Assembly: GCA_020072765.1 (NCBI GenBank)
Contig: JAIQGD010000015.1
Location: 1 to 39,654 of the forward strand
Length of the DNA stretch: 39,654 bases
Direction: 5' to 3'
Source: Terriglobia bacterium
GTDB lineage: Bacteria; Acidobacteriota; Terriglobia; Acidiferrales; UBA7541
The notes under the pieces are model-generated. The model did no database searches. It had not been told where the DNA came from and worked only from the letters and a program-made list of their open reading frames with translations. Made by a program: the position numbers and the translations under genes. This document shows positions 9,587 to 17,599 of the stretch, piece after piece. How positions within the stretch are numbered: the first letter of the stretch is position 1; each line of letters starts with the position of its first letter.

Positions 9587-9790
9587 TTACAAGCTCGAAA
9601 CGTTCGAGGCCTGCAGGCCCTTGGGGCCGGTGGTCACTTCGAATTCGACCGCTTGGCCTTCGTTCAGCGATTTGTATCCTTCCGACTGAATCGCGGAAAA
9701 ATGGACGAAAACGTCCTCGCCGGACTGGCGCTGGATGAACCCGAAGCCCTTGCTGGCATTAAACCACTTCACTGTTCCTTGTTCTTTCAC
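9587..9790 (-). CDS. cspA: Cold-shock protein, CspA family (67 aa)
   Basis: A complete five-strand OB-fold cold-shock domain of standard length. RNP1 reads KGFGFIQ and RNP2 reads VFVHFSAI; these aromatic residues bind single-stranded RNA or DNA. Family role: an RNA chaperone that melts secondary structure, often but not always cold-induced. The start is GTG, with AAAGGA seven bases ahead. An intrinsic terminator follows directly (9544-9580). About 57 bases upstream another terminator-like hairpin (9848-9881) faces the same way, so the leader may be subject to attenuation. Whether this copy is cold-induced cannot be told from sequence. Confidence 0.96.
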   Translation of the reverse strand: MKEQGTVKWFNASKGFGFIQRQSGEDVFVHFSAIQSEGYKSLNEGQAVEFEVTTGPKGLQASNVSSL

Positions 9791-9847
9791 GGTAATCCTT
9801 TTCTGCTATTTGAGCTATTTGGTGCTTCTCGACCGCCTCAAGCTGCC

Positions 9848-9881
9848 AAAAAAATGGCCTGCAAGTGTGGACTTGCAGGCC
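9848..9881 (-). terminator. Intrinsic terminator (or leader attenuator) upstream of csp
   Basis: Perfect 10-bp inverted repeat GGCCTGCAAG/CTTGCAGGCC with a six-base loop (9856-9881), followed on the minus strand by A then seven U (9848-9854). This is a textbook rho-independent terminator, but no protein gene lies ahead of it in that direction for over 600 bases. It may end a small RNA transcribed from 9882-10400, act as an attenuator in the csp leader, or be the remnant of a lost csp copy. Confidence 0.85.
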
Positions 9882-10558
9882 TTCAAGAAGTCTAAAGGTT
9901 TCACAAGAGCAACAAACGCATATACAGCATAACACACCAGACGCCCCGGACCTAACGAAATCCCCCGCAGCTTCGCACTCTGAGATTCAACGCCCCGGAA
10001 ATTCAGACAATGAGACGTCCCGGGCGCCAGACAGGCGCGTGAGACAATTAGATTGCGACTGAATATAAAGGAGATACAACAGTCATCTAAATGCGCAGGC
10101 TCTCAAAAAACTTATCTATACCCAACGCCTAGCTTCCCCTAACACCTGCTCCATGAACGAGATACGTCGAGAGAAGGCGTTATGCAACGGCACCAGGCCA
10201 CCCTACTGCGATATTCGGAATAAGCTCCCAGCAACATGCGATGCATGATAGGCAAAGTGTGCCGCAACGTCGTTCCAGTACCAAGCCGATTTTCTGTGTA
10301 AATCTCGTGGCGAAAAATAGAACTATTTATTTCAATTATTTGGAGCGGAACATGGCGATTCAAAATTTTCCGCGGAAGGATTGCCGCATGCCAAGTTTCC
10401 TATTTCTTTTTCGAAAAACGTCTCAGTTTTGAGACGGACCGGAGATACCTGCGAACGCTTACTTTCCGAAAGCAACTCTGGAATTTGAGCTTCACGTGTG
10501 TATGATCTATCCTCCGGCGGCGGCAAATCGGCCGGGCATACGGCACCAGGGGGGGCGC
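9882..10558. other. AT-richer non-coding stretch, possible small-RNA locus
   Basis: No convincing protein gene is seen on either strand; base composition is clearly more AT-rich than the flanks. It holds three loosely repeated CGCCCCGGA/CGTCCCGGG blocks (about 9940-10030) and a 7-bp hairpin CGTCTCA-GTTT-TGAGACG (10419-10436). A TATGAT box at 10501-10506 could serve as -10 for the gene at 10559, with a poor -35 (CTGGAA, 17-base spacer). A minus-strand transcript ending at the terminator at 9848 would have to start here. Confidence 0.4.
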
Positions 10559-11719
10559 ATGGCAAAGGCGAAGCATGGCTTGGCGGAGGACAGACTTCAA
10601 CACCTGAAACACGTGATCGAGGACGATATCCGGCGCGGCCGCTATTACGGCGCCGTCATCCTGGTGGCGCGGCACGGCGTGATCGGCCTGCATGAGGCCA
10701 TCGGCCACACCAATGCCACGGACCGCCGGCCAGTCACCAAGAAGTCGGTCTTCAGCCTGTTCTCGACCACCAAGGCGATCACCAATATCCTCGTGTTCCG
10801 CGCCATGGAACGGGGCCAGTTCGCGCTGACCACCAAAGTGTCCGAGATCATTCCGGAATTTTCCGGAGGCCGCCGCCAGGACGTCACCTTCTATCATCTG
10901 CTGACGCACAGTTCGGGATTGCCCAGCATCTTCAGCGTTGGTCCCGGAGGCTACATCGATGTGCTGGACGAAGTCGTCGCCTTCATCTGCAAGGAGGTTC
11001 ATAGCGTCGCGGAGCCCGGAGAGTTGGTGACCTACGCGCCCATGGTGGCGCACGCGCTGATGGGCGAGGCTCTGCGGCGGACCGATCCGAAGAAGCGTTC
11101 CTACCGCCGGATCGTCGAGGAGGAACTTCTCAAGCCGCTGAAGATGAAGGAAACCTCCGTGGGCGTTCGCGCCGATCTGAAAGCCCGCCACATCGTCCCG
11201 ATCTTTCTCTCGGAGCTACCGATGCTGCATCCCGGGCACAGCAATTACGGCCCGCATGGCGCGTTCCAGGAAGAGCAGGCGGAGATGCCGTGGGTCGGCT
11301 GCATCTCCACGGTGTCCGACATGTTCCGATTCGCCGAGATGTTGCGGCGCGGCGGCGAACTCGACGGCGCGCGGATTATCTCCCCGGCCACTCTCGATGC
11401 CGCGACGCGAAACCGGACCGGCGAAAAACCCAACGAGCTGTACAAAGCCCTGATGGCGGGGCCCCGGGGCTGGGAGCCCTATCCTGCTTATATCGGGCTG
11501 GGTTTCTTTCTCCGGGGAGAAGCCATCTGCCATCATCAGTTCGGCACACTGGCTTCGCCGCGGACCTTCGGCAACTACGGCGCAGGAAGCTCGCTCTTCT
11601 GGGTGGACCCCGAGCGCGACATGACGTTCGTCTGCCTTTCCGCCGGCGTCATGAGCGAACCCGACAACGTCGAGCGCTACCAGCGGCTCTCGGACATCGC
11701 CCTGTCGGCGGCGGTCTGA
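10559..11719 (+). CDS. Class C beta-lactamase-fold serine hydrolase (386 aa)
   Basis: The ATG follows a G-rich Shine-Dalgarno stretch; an upstream in-frame ATG at 10496 gives an unlikely N-terminus. The SxxK nucleophile motif is S69-T-T-K72, the Tyr motif is probably VTYAPMVAH, and the third motif region is NYGAGSSLFW near the C-terminus. There is no signal peptide, so it is probably a cytoplasmic esterase or amidase of the EstB/penicillin-binding-protein type rather than a resistance enzyme. A perfect 11-bp hairpin follows (11743-11771), separating it from the flavoprotein operon. A second, divergent member of the family lies at 14444, suggesting ester substrates in this pathway. Confidence 0.88.
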   Translation: MAKAKHGLAEDRLQHLKHVIEDDIRRGRYYGAVILVARHGVIGLHEAIGHTNATDRRPVTKKSVFSLFSTTKAITNILVFRAMERGQFALTTKVSEIIPEFSGGRRQDVTFYHLLTHSSGLPSIFSVGPGGYIDVLDEVVAFICKEVHSVAEPGELVTYAPMVAHALMGEALRRTDPKKRSYRRIVEEELLKPLKMKETSVGVRADLKARHIVPIFLSELPMLHPGHSNYGPHGAFQEEQAEMPWVGCISTVSDMFRFAEMLRRGGELDGARIISPATLDAATRNRTGEKPNELYKALMAGPRGWEPYPAYIGLGFFLRGEAICHHQFGTLASPRTFGNYGAGSSLFWVDPERDMTFVCLSAGVMSEPDNVERYQRLSDIALSAAV

Positions 11720-11742
11720 TCCCGCGCGCGCGGCGCCCGGAT

Positions 11743-11771
11743 CGCGCCGGACGGTGCGAGCGTCCGGCGCG
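11743..11771 (+). terminator. Strong hairpin between hydrolase gene and flavoprotein operon
   Basis: Perfect 11-bp inverted repeat (CGCGCCGGACG with its complement) around a seven-base loop, 24 bases after the stop codon. There is no U-tract, so intrinsic termination is uncertain; it may be an RNA-processing or transcript-stabilising element. Confidence 0.5.
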
Positions 11772-11782
11772 CCGAATGCTTC

Positions 11783-11812
11783 TTGACAGGGCCACCGGTT
11801 TTTCGACAGAGT
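11783..11812 (+). promoter_or_regulatory. Candidate promoter of the flavoprotein operon
   Basis: A perfect TTGACA -35 box (11783-11788) lies 85 bases before the flavoprotein start. The best -10 at normal spacing is weak (CAGAGT, 18-base spacer), which would fit an activator-dependent promoter. It sits just after the hairpin at 11743-11771. Confidence 0.35.
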
Positions 11813-11873
11813 ATGCGCGCACATCATCCAGGGCGAATGCAGGTCCTGCCTGATCATACGTAGAGGAGCCATC

Positions 11874-13454
11874 ATGCGAGTCCCGCCGGGCGTGACAGCA
11901 TCGGATTTTTCCGAGGCGCTCAAGCAATTCGCCGAAGCCATCGGTAAGGAATGGGTCTTCACCTCGGACGAGGATCTGGATCTGTATCGCGACGCGTATT
12001 CGCCGTTCTGGCACGAGCAGGAGGACCATGTGGTCTCCGCGGCCGTGGCTCCCGACGGCGTCGAGCAGGTCCAGAAGATCGTGCGGATCGCCAATATCTA
12101 TAAGATTCCCCTGTGGACCATCTCGACCGGAAGGAACTTGGCGTACGGCGCCACCTCGCCGGCCCTTTCCGGCAGCGTGATTCTCGATCTCAAGCGCATG
12201 AACCGCATCCTGGAGGTCAACGACCGGAATCACTACGCGCTGGTCGAGCCCGGGGTCAGTTACTTTGATCTGTACCAATACATTCAGGAACACAACCTGA
12301 AGGTCTGGATCGATCCGGCCGATCCCGGATGGGGCAGCCCCATGGGCAACGCCCTGGATCGCGGCGGGGGCCGGACTCCCATGCGGGACCACTGGTCGGC
12401 CGTGTGCGGCATGGAAGTCGTGCTGGCCAATGGCGAGGTGATGCGCACGGGCATGGGCGCTCTGCCGGGTTCCAAGACGTGGCAGCAGTACAAGTACGGC
12501 TTCGGACCGTATGTGGACGGCATCTTTTCGCAATCCAATTTCGGCGTGGTCACGAAAATGGGCATTTGGCTGATGCCCGCGCCGGAAGCCTATTTCGACG
12601 GCCGCGTCATGGTGCCCCAGCACGACGACCTGATCCCCTTCGTCGATACGGTTTGCTACCTGATGAATTCCAACATCCTGCGCGGCACGATGATGCTGGA
12701 AAGCCCGGTGCTGGACTACCGCGTATCGCAGGGCGGCGCGGCCTTCGACATGCCCGGCGGCCCTTCGGTCGAGGAAATGAATCGCCTGGCCAAGGAGAAG
12801 AATCTTCCGTATTGGGCCGCCGACCTTCGTTTCTGGGGGCCGAAGAAAGTCATTGAGGCGCAATGGGAATTCGTGAAGCAGAAGTTTTCGGAAATTCCCG
12901 GCGCCACGTTCAAGGACGGCCGCTCCTACGTGTTCCCCGCCGAGATCAAGGAATCCGCCGCCGACGTGCTGGTCGCGCTGGGCATCCCCAATTTGGGCGT
13001 CTTTGGGCTGATTCAGGGCGCCGACGGGCACCTGGGGTTCTCGCCTATCCTGCCGATGACCGCCGAAGCCATCTTCGAGGCGCTGAAAGTGTACGGGGAG
13101 CTCTATGCGGAGCTCGGCGTCTCCCCGAAGAATCAGTTTGCCGCTCTTCCGTGGTCGTATTACCCGCGCGCGTTCGTCCTGCTCTTCGGTGTGTCGATCT
13201 ACCGCGACAGGGAAAAGAACAAGAAGAGCCGCGAGATTTTCAAGCGACTGGTGGAAGTATCCGCCAAGCACGGCTGGGGAGAATATCGCACCCACGTCGC
13301 CTTCATGGACACGGTGGCGGATACCTACACCTTTAACAATCATGCGCTGCACCGGTTCCATGAAACGTTGAAGGACGCCGTCGATCCCAACGGGATTCTT
13401 TCCCCCGGGAAGTCCGGCATCTGGCCGAAACGCCTGCGGAAGGAAAAGGCCTAG
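11874..13454 (+). CDS. VAO/PCMH-family FAD-linked phenol oxidoreductase (526 aa), copy 1
   Basis: Homologue of vanillyl-alcohol oxidase, p-cresol methylhydroxylase flavoprotein and eugenol hydroxylase, which oxidise para-substituted phenols via a quinone methide. N-terminal FAD-binding (PP-loop) domain: STGRNLAYGA and the RGGGRTPMRDHW region, whose Asp172 matches VAO Asp170. The C-terminal cap ends with GWGEYRTH, whose Tyr471-Arg472 match the phenolate-binding Tyr503-Arg504 of VAO. A YYPRAF segment (429-434) lies near where the family attaches FAD covalently; its role is inferred. No signal peptide. Usual length. RBS GAGGAG. First gene of a close-set run to 19551 (gaps 37-75 bases). Unlike copy 2 it has no cytochrome gene immediately behind it, so its acceptor could be the cytochrome/PQQ protein, the shared cytochrome, or oxygen. 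Confidence 0.92.
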   Translation: MRVPPGVTASDFSEALKQFAEAIGKEWVFTSDEDLDLYRDAYSPFWHEQEDHVVSAAVAPDGVEQVQKIVRIANIYKIPLWTISTGRNLAYGATSPALSGSVILDLKRMNRILEVNDRNHYALVEPGVSYFDLYQYIQEHNLKVWIDPADPGWGSPMGNALDRGGGRTPMRDHWSAVCGMEVVLANGEVMRTGMGALPGSKTWQQYKYGFGPYVDGIFSQSNFGVVTKMGIWLMPAPEAYFDGRVMVPQHDDLIPFVDTVCYLMNSNILRGTMMLESPVLDYRVSQGGAAFDMPGGPSVEEMNRLAKEKNLPYWAADLRFWGPKKVIEAQWEFVKQKFSEIPGATFKDGRSYVFPAEIKESAADVLVALGIPNLGVFGLIQGADGHLGFSPILPMTAEAIFEALKVYGELYAELGVSPKNQFAALPWSYYPRAFVLLFGVSIYRDREKNKKSREIFKRLVEVSAKHGWGEYRTHVAFMDTVADTYTFNNHALHRFHETLKDAVDPNGILSPGKSGIWPKRLRKEKA

Positions 13455-13495
13455 CGTCGGGCGGGGGAGATTTGGAAGCTTCAGGAGATAGCATC

Positions 13496-14368
13496 ATGGC
13501 GATTGAACGCGTCAAGCATTGGCAGCTCGGCGATATCCGGATTACCCGCATCTTCGAATTGAAGGACCAGTGCGAGCTTTCGTTCTTGTTGCCCGAGGGC
13601 ACGGCGGACACCGTGAAGAAATACCCCTGGTTAAAGCCGCATTTCGCCACGCCGGAGGGACAAATCCTGGTGTGGTTCCAGGCCTTCGTGCTCACGTTCC
13701 GCGACCGTCGCATCATGGTGGACACTTGTGTCGGCAATGACAAGATGCGCGAATTTGAGCTCTTCACCAAGACGCACACCGCGTTCCTGGAAGATCTGAC
13801 GGCCGCCGGCTGCCCGCCGGAAACCATCGACACCGTCCTGTGCACCCATCTCCATCTCGATCACGTGGGCTGGAATACGCGCCTAGCCAACGGCCGCTGG
13901 GTACCCACGTTCCCCAACGCGCGCTATCTATTCGGCCGCGCCGAATGGGAATACTGGCAAAACCGGCTGCCCGAGAAGTCCATCCAGGTGCAGCATCTCA
14001 CCGACTCGATTTTGCCGATTATCGACGCGGGGCTGGCCGTCTTTGTCGAGCCATCCCATCGCGTGTCCGATGAGGTCTGGCTGGAACCGACGCCCGGACA
14101 CACGCCAGGGCACGTGAGCGTGCACGTCGCCTCCCAGGGACATCACGCGATCATCAGCGGCGACATCTTTCACAATCCGATTCAGTTCGCGGAGCCGGAT
14201 CTCCCCTCGGCCTTCTGTATTGACGCTAAAAAGGCCTGCCACACCCGCCGCGAGTTCCTCGCGCGCTATCAGGACAAGAAGGCCTTGATCGTCGGCAGCC
14301 ATTTCTGCGATCCGACGGTGGGATGGATCGTCCGGGACGGAAAGAACTGGCGCTTTGATTACGATTGA
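13496..14368 (+). CDS. MBL-fold metallo-hydrolase (290 aa)
   Basis: The zinc-binding motif HxHxDH is present as H118-L-H-L-D-H123, followed by TPGHTPGHVSVH and a GD motif (SGDIFHNP), the order of a complete metallo-beta-lactamase fold with two metal sites. There is no signal peptide. The start is chosen for its AGGAG nine bases upstream. Family members hydrolyse lactones, thioesters, esters or phosphoesters; overall layout resembles quorum-quenching lactonases and related hydrolases. Its place between a phenol-oxidising flavoprotein and an esterase-type gene suggests hydrolysis of a lactone or ester intermediate. The exact substrate is not readable from sequence. Confidence 0.9.
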   Translation: MAIERVKHWQLGDIRITRIFELKDQCELSFLLPEGTADTVKKYPWLKPHFATPEGQILVWFQAFVLTFRDRRIMVDTCVGNDKMREFELFTKTHTAFLEDLTAAGCPPETIDTVLCTHLHLDHVGWNTRLANGRWVPTFPNARYLFGRAEWEYWQNRLPEKSIQVQHLTDSILPIIDAGLAVFVEPSHRVSDEVWLEPTPGHTPGHVSVHVASQGHHAIISGDIFHNPIQFAEPDLPSAFCIDAKKACHTRREFLARYQDKKALIVGSHFCDPTVGWIVRDGKNWRFDYD

Positions 14369-14443
14369 CCTGCAGACACGTTGGAGCAAGATCAACAGGA
14401 AACGAATTCATCACCCATCATATCGGGAACGGAGGAAGCAGCA

Positions 14444-15631
14444 ATGATTGCAACGCAAACCGTGGTTCGCAAGGATGGCCGCGACTTCACCATTGACGGA
14501 TTTTGTGATCCGAAATTCGCGGCGGTGCGCGAAGCCTTTGAAACCAATTTTCGGACCGAGGAGGAAATCGGCTCCTGCGCGTCGGTGGTGGTGGACGGCA
14601 AGACCGTCGTGGACCTCTGGGGCGGGTGGCAGGACCAGGCCTGCACCAAGCCGTGGCAGCGCGACACGATCGTGTGCATGATGTCGGTCGCCAAGGGCGT
14701 CTCGGCCATCACGTTCAACGTCCTGCTCGATCGCGGGCTGGTCGAACTCGATGCGCCCATCGCGCGCTACTGGCCCGAATTCGCCCAGGCCGGCAAGGAG
14801 AAAATCCCCGTCCGCTACGCGCTCGATCACCGCGCCGGACTGGCCGTGTGCTCGGAAAAGCTGCCGCCCGGCTCGATTTTCGATTGGAACGTGATCGTCA
14901 ATTCGCTGGCCCGGCAGAAGCCGCTGTGGGAGCCCGGCACGCAATCCGGCTACCACATCCACAATCAGGGCTTCATCCTCGGGGAAATTATCCGCCGCGT
15001 CACCGGCAAGACGCTCGGCAATTTCTTCCGCGAGGAAATCGCGCGCCCGCTCGGCCTCGATTATCAGATCGGCGGGCTTTCTCCGGCGGACCAGGACCGC
15101 TGCGCCGAGGTGATACCGGCCATCGGGGGCACGCTTTTTGCCTCCACCAGCGAGGCCCCCAAGAGCATGCTGGCACAAGCCTGGAACGAGTGGCCCGAGG
15201 CCGACCGCGCCACGGTGCTCAACTCGCGGCAATGGAAAATCACGGAGATTCCCAGCGGCAACGGTCACGGCAATGCCCGGGCGGTCGCCAAACTGTTCGG
15301 CGTCGTGGCGCGCGGCGGGGAATTGGACGGTGTGCGCATCATGTCCGAGGCCGGCGTCCGCCAGATGATCACCGAGCAGCACTGCCTGCCAGAGGTCATG
15401 ATGGGCCGCCCCTATCATCAGGCCCTTGGCCTCATCCTCAACACGCCCACCGTGGTCTGGATGGGCCCGAATCCCAAAGCCTTCGGCCATCATGGCATCG
15501 GTGGCTCGCTGGGCATGGGTGATCTGGAAGCCAAGCTCGGCTTCTCCTACGGCATGAACAAATGGCACGCGCGGCACGATAACGGACCGCGCGCCCGCCG
15601 CCTGATCGAAGCCATGTACAAGTGCCTGTAA
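14444..15631 (+). CDS. Class C beta-lactamase-fold esterase (EstB-like, 395 aa)
   Basis: SxxK motif S81-V-A-K84, YHIHNQGFILGE near residue 170, and HHGIGGSLG near the C-terminus in place of KTG. This pattern fits EstB-type esterases, which share the penicillin-binding fold. RBS GGAGG, seven bases ahead of the ATG. No signal peptide. It is only distantly similar to the hydrolase at 10559. In the operon it follows the MBL-fold gene by 75 bases and precedes the exported cytochrome/propeller protein by 44. It probably cleaves an ester of the aromatic substrate; this is an inference from context. Confidence 0.88.
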   Translation: MIATQTVVRKDGRDFTIDGFCDPKFAAVREAFETNFRTEEEIGSCASVVVDGKTVVDLWGGWQDQACTKPWQRDTIVCMMSVAKGVSAITFNVLLDRGLVELDAPIARYWPEFAQAGKEKIPVRYALDHRAGLAVCSEKLPPGSIFDWNVIVNSLARQKPLWEPGTQSGYHIHNQGFILGEIIRRVTGKTLGNFFREEIARPLGLDYQIGGLSPADQDRCAEVIPAIGGTLFASTSEAPKSMLAQAWNEWPEADRATVLNSRQWKITEIPSGNGHGNARAVAKLFGVVARGGELDGVRIMSEAGVRQMITEQHCLPEVMMGRPYHQALGLILNTPTVVWMGPNPKAFGHHGIGGSLGMGDLEAKLGFSYGMNKWHARHDNGPRARRLIEAMYKCL

Positions 15632-15675
15632 GGCCGCGCTGCAAATCGGTGCGAAGAATCCATCGGGAGGAATCC

Positions 15676-17562
15676 ATGTTCAGGTTTGCAATCTTTGGGG
15701 CCATCATCGCGCTGCTGGCGGCCGCTCCGGCCCGCGCTCAGCAGAATGCCGGGGCGCAAGCTCCGGGCGGACCCGCCTCGCTGGAGATGCCGGCGGATTT
15801 GCCCGGCGTGAGCGGGCTCGAAGGCCAGATCGTCTTTGGCCGCAGCTGCGCTTCGTGCCACGTCTACACAGGCGTCTCGGCGCAGCGCGCCCCGGAGATG
15901 CCGTCCCTGCGCAAGCTCTCGCCCGAAACCATCTACGAGGTTCTCAACGCCGGCACGATGCGCGTGCAGGGGCAGGGCTTGACGGACGAGCAGAAGCGTT
16001 CCGTTGCCGAATATCTGGCCGGGCGCCCCGTGGGCAGCAGTGATGCGGGCGACGCCAAGAACATGACGAACCATTGCTCCGGCGACGCCGCCATCTCCGG
16101 CCCACTGACGGGGCCCTCGTGGAACGGCTGGGGCGCTGGGTCGGCCAACACCCGCTTTCAGCCCGCGGCACAGGCCGGGCTGACGGCCCAGCAAGTGCCG
16201 CACTTGAAGCTGAAGTGGGCATTTGGTTTTCCGGGATCGTCGTCGGTGTGGGGCCAGCCGACCGTCGTGGCCGGACACCTCTTCATCGGCAACGACACGG
16301 GCTATGTCTATTCCCTCAACGCTGCCAGCGGCTGCGTGTACTGGTCGTATAAGGCGCAGGCCGCGGTGCGCACGGCCATCAGTGTCGGCCCGGTGCAAGG
16401 TCAAGGCACGGCCAAGTACGCCCTCTACTTCGCTGATTTGAAGGCCAACGTCTACGCTCTCGACGCGTCCACCGGAAAAATGTTGTGGACCGTGCACGCC
16501 GATGATCACCCGATGGTCCAGATCACCGGCGCGCCCGCCCTGCTCGCCGGGCGCCTGTACGTTCCGGTGGCCACGACGGAAGAAAGCGTCTCCTCGAACG
16601 ACCTCTATCCCTGCTGCTCCGCGCGCGGGATTGTGCTGGCGCTCGATGCCAACACCGGCCGTCAGATCTGGAAGACCTACACCATTCCGGAAACTCCCAA
16701 GCCCACGAAGAAGAATTGGAATGGCATGCAGCTCTACGCTCCCGCGGGCGGCTCGGTATGGACCGCGCCCACCGTGGACCTCAAGAGCCAAACCGTTTAC
16801 GTCGGTACCGGGGACGCTTACACGGAGCCTGCCGCCGATACCACCGACGCCGTCCTGGCTCTCGATATCAAAACCGGCAAGATTCGCTGGAGCTTTCAGG
16901 GTACGGAAAATGACGTTTGGCTCGCCAATTGTGGACCCGACGCCAAGACCCTCGCTTGCCCCGAAGGCGTGATGGGCCCGGACTGGGACTTCGGCGCTTC
17001 GGCCATGTTGCGGACGTTGCCGGGCGGCCGCCGTATTCTCGTCGTCCCGCAGAAGAGCGGCGTGGTCTGGGCGTTCGATCCGGATCGCAACGGCGCGCTG
17101 CTCTGGAAAACCAACCTGGCCACCAAGCGTCCCAATCCCCAGGGGGCGATTGTTTTCGGCGGCGCGGCCGATGAGCAGAATGCCTACATCGCCATCACCG
17201 AGGGAGGCATGGCGGCCCTCGGGCTGAAAGATGGGAAGAAGAAATGGTTCACGCCGATCGTCGCGCCCGGCATGGTCGGCGTCACCAAGGGACAAGCGGC
17301 GGCGGTCACGGCGATTCCCGGAGCCGCTTTCGTGGGCGGCTGGGACGGCAAACTGCACGCGCTCTCCACCACTGACGGCCGCATCCTGTGGGAATTCGAA
17401 ACGGCCCGTGAGTTCCCCACCGTCAACGGGATCAAAGCCAAAGGCGGCGCCATGGGCGGCCCCGGCCCGGTCGTCGCTGGGGGAATGCTGTACGTGGGCT
17501 CGGGATATGCGTCGTTCGGCACCGGGCCGGGAAATGTTCTGCTGGCCTTCGCAGCTGAATGA
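15676..17562 (+). CDS. Exported cytochrome c / PQQ-type beta-propeller fusion (628 aa)
   Basis: Signal peptide MFRFAIFGAIIALLAAAPARA. A class I cytochrome c domain follows, with CASCH (C58, C61, H62). The rest is a propeller of the quinoprotein dehydrogenase/BamB type with repeated tryptophan-docking segments (SGCVYWSY, TGKMLWTV, TGRQIWKT, TGKIRWSF, DGRILWEF). The order haem then propeller matches polyvinyl-alcohol dehydrogenase-like proteins. Length is typical of a single-cytochrome quinohaemoprotein. Whether it really binds PQQ is uncertain: no PQQ synthesis genes lie nearby, and BamB-type propellers have the same repeats. Role inferred: periplasmic dehydrogenase or electron carrier serving the flavoproteins on either side. 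RBS GGGAGG. Confidence 0.88.
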   Translation: MFRFAIFGAIIALLAAAPARAQQNAGAQAPGGPASLEMPADLPGVSGLEGQIVFGRSCASCHVYTGVSAQRAPEMPSLRKLSPETIYEVLNAGTMRVQGQGLTDEQKRSVAEYLAGRPVGSSDAGDAKNMTNHCSGDAAISGPLTGPSWNGWGAGSANTRFQPAAQAGLTAQQVPHLKLKWAFGFPGSSSVWGQPTVVAGHLFIGNDTGYVYSLNAASGCVYWSYKAQAAVRTAISVGPVQGQGTAKYALYFADLKANVYALDASTGKMLWTVHADDHPMVQITGAPALLAGRLYVPVATTEESVSSNDLYPCCSARGIVLALDANTGRQIWKTYTIPETPKPTKKNWNGMQLYAPAGGSVWTAPTVDLKSQTVYVGTGDAYTEPAADTTDAVLALDIKTGKIRWSFQGTENDVWLANCGPDAKTLACPEGVMGPDWDFGASAMLRTLPGGRRILVVPQKSGVVWAFDPDRNGALLWKTNLATKRPNPQGAIVFGGAADEQNAYIAITEGGMAALGLKDGKKKWFTPIVAPGMVGVTKGQAAAVTAIPGAAFVGGWDGKLHALSTTDGRILWEFETAREFPTVNGIKAKGGAMGGPGPVVAGGMLYVGSGYASFGTGPGNVLLAFAAE

Positions 17563-17599
17563 CGCGCCCTGCTAGAAAGGCCAGTCATGGGGAGCACCG

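Noticed and set aside
10481-10496. Possible sigma-54 promoter ahead of the hydrolase gene
   Set aside because: The GG and GC elements are not at the required spacing.
11649-13361. Long minus-strand open frame opposite the first flavoprotein
   Set aside because: Antisense shadow; no motif, and the same kind of shadow occurs opposite the paralogue at 17585-19264.
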